DNA of 11,298 nucleotides. Source: Pseudomonadota bacterium. Its GTDB lineage: Bacteria; Pseudomonadota; Alphaproteobacteria; Acetobacterales; Acetobacteraceae. A program made the position numbers and the translations under genes. A model generated the notes under the pieces. It worked only from the letters and a program-made list of their open reading frames with translations. It was not told the DNA's origin and ran no database searches. The stretch covers positions 1-11,298 of the forward strand of contig JAKAZX010000093.1 of NCBI GenBank assembly GCA_021826485.1, given 5' to 3'. Each line of letters opens with the position of its first letter. Position 1 is the first letter of the stretch. Of the stretch, positions 6,191 through 11,298 are shown piece by piece.

Positions 6191-7826
6191 TCCGCGGCAC
6201 GTGCCGCGCGCGCGCGCCGGCCGCGCGCCGGACGTGCTGCGCGTCGGCCGCTGGGTGCCGATGCGCGAATATGCCGAGACGGAGGAGGTGGATTTCGCGA
6301 TCGTCGGCACCGGCGCAGGCGGCGGCACGCTCGCCTGCCGGCTGGCGGAACAGGGCTTCTCCGTCGTCGCCTTCGATGCCGGCCCGTATTTCCGTCCCCT
6401 GGAGGATTTCGCCTCCGACGAGACCGAGCAGAACAAGCTTTACTGGACCGATGAGCGCATCAGCGACGGCGACGATCCGGTGCAGCTCGGCGCCAACAAT
6501 TCCGGCAAGGCGGTGGGCGGCAGCACCGTGCATTTCGCCATGGTCTCGCTGCGCTTCCGCCCGGAATGGTTCGCCGCGCGCACGCGGCTGGGCTACGGCG
6601 CGGACTGGCCGATCGACTGGCGGGAGATGTGGCACTATTACGGCGTCGTCGAGCAGGCGCTGAAGATCGCCGGGCCGGTGCGCTACCCATGGGGACCGCA
6701 CCGCCCGCGCTATCCCTATCGCCCGCATGAGGTGAACGCCGCCGGCCTCGTGCTGGCCAAGGGGGCGGAGGCGCTGGGCATCGCCTGGGCGCCGACGCCG
6801 CTCGCCACCGTCTCCGCCCCGCGCGGGCTGTCGCCGCCCTGCGTCTATCGCGGCTTCTGCGTGCTGGGCTGTTCGACCAATGCGAAGCAGAGCGTGCTGG
6901 TCGCGTGGCTGCCGCGGGCGCTGCGTGCGGGGGCGGAAATCCGCGACCTTGCGATGGTCGGGCGGATCGCGGTGAACGATGCCGGGCGCGCCACCGGCGT
7001 CGAGTATTTCCGTGACGGCGCCTGGCGGTTCCAGCGCGCGCGCAATGTCGTCGTCGCCGGCTACGCGATCGAGACGCCGCGGCTGCTGCTGAACTCCGCG
7101 ACCGCGCGGTTTCCCGACGGGCTCGCCAACAGTTCGGGGTTGGTCGGGAAATACCTGACGGTGCAGGCGAACCAGGCGGTGTGGGGCCGCATGACGGAGG
7201 AAGTGCGCGCCTACAAGGGTCCGCCCTCGCTCGCCATCACCGAGCACTGGAACTACGAGGATCGCGGCAAGGATTTCTTCGGCGGCTATGCGATCATGAG
7301 CCAGGGGCCGCTGCCGGTGCTGTGGGCGCGCACGCTGCTGGGCGCGCGCGGATTGTGGGGCGAGGCGCTGAAGCGCGAGATGCAGGACTACAACCACGTC
7401 GCCGGGGTGAAGATCGTCGGCGAATATCTGCCGCAGGAGCGCAACCGTGTGACGCTGGCCGAGGAGACGGACCAGTACGGCCTGAAGGTCGCCCGCGTCA
7501 CCTACAGCCTGTGCGACAACGACCGGCGGCTGGCGCGGCATGCGCTGGGGTTCATGCGCCGACAGATGCAGGCGGCGGGCGCGCACGATTTGTGGGACCA
7601 GGAGGACGACACCTGCCACCTGAACGGCACCGCGCGCATGGGCAGCGACCCGCGCCACAGCGTCGTCGATGCCGATTGCCGGAGCTGGGACATCCGCAAT
7701 CTGTGGGTCTGCGACGGCTCGGTGTTCCCGACGGTCGGCGGCGTCAACCCGTCGCTGACCATCCAGGCGCTGGCCTGCCGCACCGCCGACCGCATCCGCA
7801 CGCTGGCGGCACGGGGGGAGCTGTAG
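6180..7826 (+). CDS. GMC family FAD-dependent oxidoreductase, probable dehydrogenase subunit with 3Fe-4S-type cysteine motif
   Basis: The product is 548 residues from GTG 6180, chosen because GGAGAA (6169-6174) sits 5 nt upstream and the 11-bp overlap with the subunit-3 gene suggests coupling. ATG 6261 is a shorter alternative just before the Rossmann fold. The FAD-binding motif GTGAGG is at residues 43-48, preceded by a hydrophilic stretch with no signal peptide. GMC hallmarks follow: GGSTVHF, and AGYAIETPRLLLNSA. The C-terminal GMC domain contains CHLNGTARMG with His480 and GGVNPSLTI with Asn523, the expected catalytic His/Asn pair. Cysteines 221, 227 and 231 form C-x5-C-x3-C, the arrangement I recall for the 3Fe-4S cluster of subunit-3-dependent GMC glucose dehydrogenases. 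GMC enzymes of this class oxidise sugars, polyols or sugar acids and pass electrons to a membrane carrier. No cytochrome c subunit gene is nearby; the duplicated membrane protein is the only candidate partner. Substrate unassigned. Confidence 0.9.
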   Translation: MYDDPRHVPRARAGRAPDVLRVGRWVPMREYAETEEVDFAIVGTGAGGGTLACRLAEQGFSVVAFDAGPYFRPLEDFASDETEQNKLYWTDERISDGDDPVQLGANNSGKAVGGSTVHFAMVSLRFRPEWFAARTRLGYGADWPIDWREMWHYYGVVEQALKIAGPVRYPWGPHRPRYPYRPHEVNAAGLVLAKGAEALGIAWAPTPLATVSAPRGLSPPCVYRGFCVLGCSTNAKQSVLVAWLPRALRAGAEIRDLAMVGRIAVNDAGRATGVEYFRDGAWRFQRARNVVVAGYAIETPRLLLNSATARFPDGLANSSGLVGKYLTVQANQAVWGRMTEEVRAYKGPPSLAITEHWNYEDRGKDFFGGYAIMSQGPLPVLWARTLLGARGLWGEALKREMQDYNHVAGVKIVGEYLPQERNRVTLAEETDQYGLKVARVTYSLCDNDRRLARHALGFMRRQMQAAGAHDLWDQEDDTCHLNGTARMGSDPRHSVVDADCRSWDIRNLWVCDGSVFPTVGGVNPSLTIQALACRTADRIRTLAARGEL

Positions 7827-8025
7827 CGCCAGACCGTCAATGAAGTGGAATGACATAGCGGGCCGGCCGGGTGCCACGGCTTGCGGCGGGACCGGATCGG
7901 CCGGAACAGTTGCAGGGGCAGGCCGCCGGCTTCCCGTGCGATGATGGCGGCGAAGCGGGCGGCGGGGGGCTGGGCCAGCGCGATCTTGCGCCCGGCCCGG
8001 CCAATGCGCTGGTGTAGGCAGGAAT

Positions 8026-8034
8026 GGGAGGAGG
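8026..8034 (+). promoter_or_regulatory. Strong ribosome binding site that sets the DUF2147 start
   Basis: GGGAGGAGG lies 7 nt before ATG 8042. The earlier in-frame ATG at 8024 would place this purine run inside the coding region and would push hydrophilic residues ahead of the signal peptide, so 8042 is preferred. Confidence 0.8.
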
Positions 8035-8041
8035 TTCGGGG

Positions 8042-8446
8042 ATGCGGCTGCTGATCGGGATCATGACGGCCCTGGGCCTGTTCGCCGCAACGGCGCAGGC
8101 CGAGACGCCGGACGGCATCTGGCTGGTCGAGCACAAGGCGGCGGTGCGCCTGTTCGCCTGCAAGGATGGCCTGTGCGGCAGCGTGGTGTGGCTGCACAAC
8201 CCCAGCCTGCGGACGCCGGCGATGTGCGGCCGCGTCATCCTGTGGGGTTTGCAGCCGACCGGCCCGGGCCACTGGAGCAAGGGCTGGTTCTTCGACCCGG
8301 AGAACAAGACGACCTACCACGTCAGCGCCACCCAGATTTCGCCCGACGAGATTTCCGCGCACGTCTACCCGGCGATCTCCTGGCTGGGGGAGACGGTCGA
8401 TCTGCTGCGCATCCAGCCGAACAGTTTGAGCGGGTGGTGCGGGTAG
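8042..8446 (+). CDS. Exported DUF2147-family small protein
   Basis: The product is 134 residues. Residues 1-20 (MRLLIGIMTALGLFAATAQA) form a clear Sec signal peptide with an AxA-type cleavage site before Glu21, so the mature 114-residue protein is likely periplasmic. The mature part follows the DUF2147 pattern: PDGIWLVE, then a Cys40/Cys45 pair in ACKDGLCGSVVWL, then a GWFFDPENKTTYHVSA segment, a beta-rich layout that family members share. Biochemical function of DUF2147 is not established. The gene stands alone on the plus strand, 215 bp after the dehydrogenase operon, with its own strong ribosome binding site. It converges on the minus-strand GIY-YIG gene across a hairpin repeat. Compared with the usual family consensus, the C-terminus is short and ends in NSLSGWCG rather than the common terminal Trp-Arg strand. 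Confidence 0.82.
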   Translation: MRLLIGIMTALGLFAATAQAETPDGIWLVEHKAAVRLFACKDGLCGSVVWLHNPSLRTPAMCGRVILWGLQPTGPGHWSKGWFFDPENKTTYHVSATQISPDEISAHVYPAISWLGETVDLLRIQPNSLSGWCG

Positions 8447-8479
8447 GGGCGACAAGGGCGCCAGTATCGCTGACGTGTG

Positions 8480-8610
8480 ATGGCCGGGCTTGACCCGGCC
8501 ATCCACGCGGTGCCGGCGGCAGGGTGGTTCCGCAGGCGGCAGGCAGGTGCCGCGCCTCCGGCCTGCGCGGCGGCGGGGACGGCGTGGATGGCCGGGTCAA
8601 GCCCGGCCAT
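8480..8610. repeat. REP-like inverted hairpin pair (BIME-like element)
   Basis: Two 29-bp arms, 8480-8508 and 8582-8610, are exact reverse complements of each other. Each arm contains its own perfect hairpin: ATGGCCGGG, loop CTTGA (or TCAAG on the other arm), CCCGGCCAT. The 73 bp between the arms is GC-rich and only loosely symmetrical. One reading gives the peptide MAGLDPAIHAVP, a well-known spurious translation of an alphaproteobacterial intergenic repeat. It lies between two convergent genes and could act as a bidirectional transcription end or mRNA-stabilising structure; no T-tract follows, so classic intrinsic termination is not shown. Confidence 0.85.
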
Positions 8611-8648
8611 GACGGTTCACCGATCGGTGGAGCGGTAACGGCGCCGCC

Positions 8649-8954
8649 CTACAGCGTGGCCAGCAGCGGGTAGAGGTCGGTCCAGCCGGGGTTGGTTTCC
8701 AGGATCAGCCGCACCTTCCAGGCGCGCGGCCAGTGTTTCAGGATCTTCTCCCGCTGGATCGCCGCGCGGATGTCCGCATGCGGTTCGGCGTAGACCAATC
8801 GTTTCAGCCCGTACCGGCTGGTGAAGCCGGGCGCTGCGCCTTCGCGGTGTTCCCAGACGCGCCGGGCGAGGTCGCCGGTGACGCCGACATAGAGCGTGCC
8901 GTTCGGCCGGTTGGTCATGATGTACACCCAGCCGCCGTGCCGCCGCCCGCTCAT
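8649..8954 (-). CDS. GIY-YIG domain endonuclease-like protein
   Basis: The product is 101 residues, the usual size for stand-alone single-domain members of the UvrC N-terminal/YhbQ-like group. The start at 8954 forms an ATGA overlap with the stop of the upstream regulator gene on the same strand. The motif pair is present as VYI (10-12) and LYVGVT (21-26), followed by DLARRVWEHR with Arg31/Arg32. The expected metal-binding Glu is Glu69 in AIQREKILKHW. The tail WKVRLILETNPGWTDLYP is typical of the group. These small proteins are annotated as nucleases, but cellular roles of most are unknown. Overlap with the regulator suggests co-transcription and possible translational coupling. Longer minus-strand frames here extend into the regulator gene and are shadows of it. 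Confidence 0.88.
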   Translation of the reverse strand: MSGRRHGGWVYIMTNRPNGTLYVGVTGDLARRVWEHREGAAPGFTSRYGLKRLVYAEPHADIRAAIQREKILKHWPRAWKVRLILETNPGWTDLYPLLATL

Positions 8955-10360
8955 TCCCGCGAGCCCGCCCCCCGCGTCTCGAAGCGGAACGGGCTGGCGC
9001 CGGCCAGATGCGGGTCGAGCGACAGGCGGTGTTCCAGCGGCGGGAAGGCGCGGCTGCGGCAGTCCGGGCGGTCGCACAGGCGGCAGGACAGGCCGATGCC
9101 GACGGCGGCGCGCTCCAGGTCCAGGCCGTCCGCATAGGCGATCTGCCCGGCCTGGGACAGCGGCGCGCCCATGGCGATGACATGCACCGGCGGCGGCTCC
9201 CCCCAGCGGGCGGGGGCGGCGGTGATGGTGCGGGCGAAGCAGAGGAAGGCGGCGCCGTCCGGCAGTTGCGCCACCTGCACGCGCAGCATCCCCGGCGTCG
9301 CGAAGGCGGTGTGCACCACCCAGCGCGGGCAGGACCCGCCATAGCGCGCGAACGGGAAGCCGGCGCCGGCGAACCGCTTGCTGACATTGCCGGCCGGATC
9401 GACGCGCAGGAAGAAGAACGGCACGCCGCGCGCGCCCGGCCGTTGCAGGCTGGACAGGCGGTGGCACGCCTGTTCGACGCTGACGCCGAAGCGCGCCGCC
9501 AGCGCGTCCACGTCATGGCGCAGCGCGCGCGCCGCCTCGGCGAACGGGGCGTAGGGCATCAGCAGCGCCGCGGCGAGATAGTTCAGCAGGCCGATGCGGA
9601 TCAGCGCCTCCGCCTCCCTGGTGCTGGCGGGGCGGTCGGCCATCGTCGCCTCCACCGCCTCGCGCCCTTCCAGCAGCGCGAGCTGGAAGGCCATGTGAAA
9701 CCCCCGGCTCTCGCGCGGCAGCATCTCGGACAGTTGCAGGCGGCGCGCGGCGGCGTCGTAGCGGCGCAGCGCCCCCTCCAACGGCCCGACCGTCACCGCG
9801 ATGCCGTGGCGGCGGCGCAGCCGCTCGGCGACCGCGTGGTTCATCTCCGCCGGCACCGCGGCGAGGTCGGCGCCCAGCGTCTCCGCCGCCTGTTCCAGCG
9901 CCGGGAAATGGTTGGCGCGGTCGTTGAAGAAATCCCGCGTCTCCTCGGTCGGCAGCAGCATCCGCCGGCCGGAGGGGAGCGCGATGCCGCCGGAATCCTC
10001 CCGCGCCACGCGCCAGGCGCGATACAGCGCGAGCACCGCGCGCGCCGCCGCCGGGCTGCCGGCGGCGAGCGACGCCACCTCCGCGTCCGGCACCGTCTCC
10101 GCGTTCAGCAGCGGGTCGGCGAAGGTCTCGCGCAACTGCGCCTCGATCTGCCGCTCGGCGCTGCCGGACAGGGTGGCAAGCTCGACCTGCAGCGTCTCCC
10201 CCAGGCGGATCAGCAGGCTGGCGGTGATGCCGCGCTGGTCGTGCTCGATCAGGTTCAGATAGCTCGCCGAGATGCCGAGCCGCGCCGCCAGCGCCTGCTG
10301 GGTCAACTGCCGCTCCTGCCGCAGGCGGCGCACGGTGCGACCGATCAGCGGGGCGGACAT
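8951..10360 (-). CDS. XRE-family regulator of the RamB/ScfR (short-chain fatty acyl-CoA regulator) type
   Basis: The product is 469 residues. An XRE helix-turn-helix occupies about residues 7-60 (RRLRQERQLTQQALAARLGIS then SYLNLIEHDQR). The middle, about 150-300, corresponds to the ImmA/IrrE-like region but has no HExxH zinc-protease motif; FHMAFQLALLEG stands where it would be. The C-terminal domain carries SCPRWVVHTAFATPG and the cysteine cluster CRLCDRPDC (Cys426, 429, 434), characteristic of the RamB/ScfR group. Members such as RamB, MccR and PccR control acetate or propionate metabolism genes and are thought to sense acyl-CoA. Here the gene is divergent from isocitrate lyase across 138 bp, the classical target of RamB, so control of the glyoxylate bypass is likely. 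No good Shine-Dalgarno precedes ATG 10360, but homology begins right after it. The stop overlaps the GIY-YIG start. Confidence 0.9.
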   Translation of the reverse strand: MSAPLIGRTVRRLRQERQLTQQALAARLGISASYLNLIEHDQRGITASLLIRLGETLQVELATLSGSAERQIEAQLRETFADPLLNAETVPDAEVASLAAGSPAAARAVLALYRAWRVAREDSGGIALPSGRRMLLPTEETRDFFNDRANHFPALEQAAETLGADLAAVPAEMNHAVAERLRRRHGIAVTVGPLEGALRRYDAAARRLQLSEMLPRESRGFHMAFQLALLEGREAVEATMADRPASTREAEALIRIGLLNYLAAALLMPYAPFAEAARALRHDVDALAARFGVSVEQACHRLSSLQRPGARGVPFFFLRVDPAGNVSKRFAGAGFPFARYGGSCPRWVVHTAFATPGMLRVQVAQLPDGAAFLCFARTITAAPARWGEPPPVHVIAMGAPLSQAGQIAYADGLDLERAAVGIGLSCRLCDRPDCRSRAFPPLEHRLSLDPHLAGASPFRFETRGAGSRE

Positions 10361-10363
10361 GAT

Positions 10364-10414
10364 TTACCGGATTTACGAAAGAACGGGAGCAAGCGTGAAT
10401 TTCCTTACCGGATT
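10364..10414. repeat. Two direct copies of TTACCGGATT, candidate operator half-sites
   Basis: Identical 10-mers occupy 10364-10373 and 10405-10414. The first lies only 3 bp outside the regulator start codon, so binding there could autoregulate the regulator gene. Their role as binding sites is inferred from position and repetition. Confidence 0.55.
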
Positions 10415-10416
10415 GC

Positions 10417-10428
10417 GCGTGATCACGC
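10417..10428. promoter_or_regulatory. Perfect 12-bp palindrome in the divergent promoter region
   Basis: GCGTGATCACGC reads identically on both strands. It lies 2 bp after the second TTACCGGATT copy, 70 bp before the aceA start and 56 bp from the regulator start, a position suited to a dimeric regulator. The protein that binds it is not known. Confidence 0.5.
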
Positions 10429-10498
10429 ATTTTCGCGATAAACTTCCGCGCCGCAATGTGAATTATTGACGCATCCCTTGCCGCAGACGGAGAGCGCG

Positions 10499-11298
10499 AT
10501 GCGTCCGACCCCCTTTGCCGTTTCCTCCCCCGACGGACTGCCCGGCGGCACGCCCGGCGCCGAGGGGGACCGCTTCGCCGGCATCCGCCGCGACTACACG
10601 CCGGCCGAGGTGGAGCGGCTGGCCGGCTCGTTCCGCGTGCGCCATACGCTCGCCGAGATGGGGGCGCGGCGGCTGTGGCACCTGCTGCGCACCGAGCCGT
10701 ATGTGAACACGCTCGGCGCGCTCACCGGCAACCAGGCGGTGCAGCAGGTGAAGGCCGGCTTGCAGGCGATCTACCTGTCCGGCTGGCAGGTGGCGGCGGA
10801 TGCCAACAGCGCCGGGCAGATGTATCCCGACCAGTCGCTCTATCCGGTGGACAGCGTGCCGACGGTGGTGCGGCGGATCAACAGCGCGCTGCGCCGCTGC
10901 GACCAGATCGACCGCATGGAGGGGCATGCCGGCACCACCTGGATGGCGCCGATCGTCGCCGATGCCGAGGCCGGGTTCGGCGGCAGCCTGAACGCCTATG
11001 AGCTGATGCGCGCGATGATCGAGGCGGGCGCCGCCGGCGTGCATTTCGAGGACCAGTTGGCCAGCGAGAAGAAATGCGGCCATCTCGGCGGCAAGGTGCT
11101 GGTGCCGATCAGCCAGCACATCCGCACGCTGAACGCCGCCCGCCTCGCCGCCGACGTGGAGGGCGTGCCGACGGTGCTGCTGTGCCGCACCGATGCGCAC
11201 AGCGCGCAACTGCTCACCTCCGACATCGATGAGCGGGACCGGCCGTTCCTGTCCGGCGAGCGCACGGCGGAAGGCTTCTTCCGCATCCGCGCCGGCAT
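10499..11298 (+). CDS. aceA: Isocitrate lyase, N-terminal part (3'-truncated by window)
   Basis: The frame opens at ATG 10499 with GGAG at 10489-10492 (6 nt spacing) and stays open to the window edge, giving 266 complete residues of a protein usually about 430-530 residues long. It aligns by eye with bacterial isocitrate lyase throughout: SGWQVAADAN, YPDQSLYPVDSVPTVVRRIN, APIVADAEAGFGG, AGAAGVHFEDQLAS, the catalytic signature KKCGH with Cys193, GGKVLVP, LLCRTDAHSA and SGERTAEGFF. The enzyme cleaves isocitrate to glyoxylate and succinate, the first step of the glyoxylate bypass needed for growth on acetate and fatty acids, in the cytosol with Mg2+. Binding residues of the Asp and Glu clusters (VADAEAGFGG, FEDQ) are intact, so it appears functional as far as it can be seen. 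The divergent ScfR/RamB-type gene is the expected regulator. The C-terminal lid region lies outside the window. Confidence 0.96.
   Translation, partial: MRPTPFAVSSPDGLPGGTPGAEGDRFAGIRRDYTPAEVERLAGSFRVRHTLAEMGARRLWHLLRTEPYVNTLGALTGNQAVQQVKAGLQAIYLSGWQVAADANSAGQMYPDQSLYPVDSVPTVVRRINSALRRCDQIDRMEGHAGTTWMAPIVADAEAGFGGSLNAYELMRAMIEAGAAGVHFEDQLASEKKCGHLGGKVLVPISQHIRTLNAARLAADVEGVPTVLLCRTDAHSAQLLTSDIDERDRPFLSGERTAEGFFRIRAG

Larger units (their letters stand above)
10361..10498. promoter_or_regulatory. Divergent regulatory region between scfR-type regulator and aceA
   Basis: This 138-bp spacer is clearly more AT-rich than its flanks and must hold promoters for both divergent genes. It contains the 10-bp direct repeat TTACCGGATT at 10364-10373 and 10405-10414 (start-to-start 41 bp, about four helical turns), a perfect 12-bp palindrome GCGTGATCACGC at 10417-10428, and a near-symmetrical TTTTCGCGATAAA at 10430-10442. 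These are candidate operators for the adjacent regulator. The TTTGCAAA motif I recall for PccR is not present. I cannot place -35/-10 boxes with confidence. A GGAG at 10489-10492 serves aceA. Confidence 0.65.

Noticed and set aside
6015..7877. Long minus-strand open frame opposite the GMC oxidoreductase gene
   Set aside because: No recognisable motifs; it is the codon-bias shadow of the well-supported plus-strand GMC gene.
7827..8041. Possible remnant gene or promoter in the 215-bp gap before the DUF2147 gene
   Set aside because: I see only short GC-rich palindromic pieces and no coding frame with family resemblance; only the ribosome binding site at its end can be supported.
8365..8610. Small minus-strand frame beginning MAGLDPAIHAVP
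   Set aside because: This is translation of the hairpin repeat, a known source of spurious small proteins in alphaproteobacteria, and it runs into the DUF2147 gene.
9008..10441. 477-residue plus-strand open frame opposite the XRE/ScfR-type gene
   Set aside because: Arg/Gln/His-rich composition with no domains; the minus strand encodes a complete regulator with an HTH and a Cys cluster.
10466..10471. TTGACG as a -35 box for aceA
   Set aside because: There is no -10-like hexamer at a suitable distance before the start codon; the sequence downstream is GC-rich and contains the ribosome binding site.

Overview
The window is GC-rich, densely packed DNA of alphaproteobacterial character, most like an Acetobacteraceae-type genome. 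This is inferred from gene content: a Hint_2 fusion protein, a RamB/ScfR-like regulator beside isocitrate lyase, a GMC/subunit-3 dehydrogenase module, and a hairpin intergenic repeat whose translation (MAGLDPAIHAVP) is a common spurious protein in alphaproteobacterial genomes. No RNA genes, IS elements, CRISPR arrays or phage genes are visible. Species cannot be assigned from the sequence alone.

Layout. (1) 1-1650: the 3' part of a secreted serralysin-type (M10) metalloprotease. It starts just before the Met-turn, continues through an RTX-like beta-roll, and is fused to a Hint_2 self-processing-type domain and a further C-terminal module. (2) 1764-7826: five same-strand genes, all but the first start either overlapping or 2 bp from the previous stop. 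They encode a thiamine-diphosphate enzyme of the pyruvate oxidase/acetolactate synthase superfamily, a mandelate-racemase-type enolase-superfamily enzyme, a multi-span membrane protein made of two repeats, a gluconate-2-dehydrogenase subunit-3 family protein, and a GMC flavoprotein with a three-cysteine cluster motif. (3) 8042-8446: a small exported DUF2147 protein. (4) 8480-8610: an inverted pair of REP-like hairpins between convergent genes. (5) 8649-10360, minus strand: an XRE/ScfR-type regulator with a GIY-YIG protein gene overlapping its stop codon. (6) 10361-10498: a divergent regulatory region. (7) 10499 to the right edge: isocitrate lyase (aceA), cut by the window.

How they may work together. 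The 1764-7826 cluster reads as an operon for oxidising a sugar, polyol or sugar acid. The enolase-superfamily enzyme would dehydrate or epimerise an acid, the GMC/subunit-3 pair would oxidise the substrate, and the ThDP enzyme would act on a 2-keto acid. The usual multihaem cytochrome c subunit is absent. The duplicated membrane protein sits in its place, with histidines at identical positions in its two halves (57 residues apart in each), and none of the three dehydrogenase proteins has a visible export signal. The most notable hypothesis in the window is therefore a non-exported Fe-S GMC dehydrogenase docked on an unusual membrane subunit. The ScfR-type regulator divergent from aceA fits acyl-CoA-responsive control of the glyoxylate bypass; a 10-bp direct repeat and a 12-bp palindrome lie between them.
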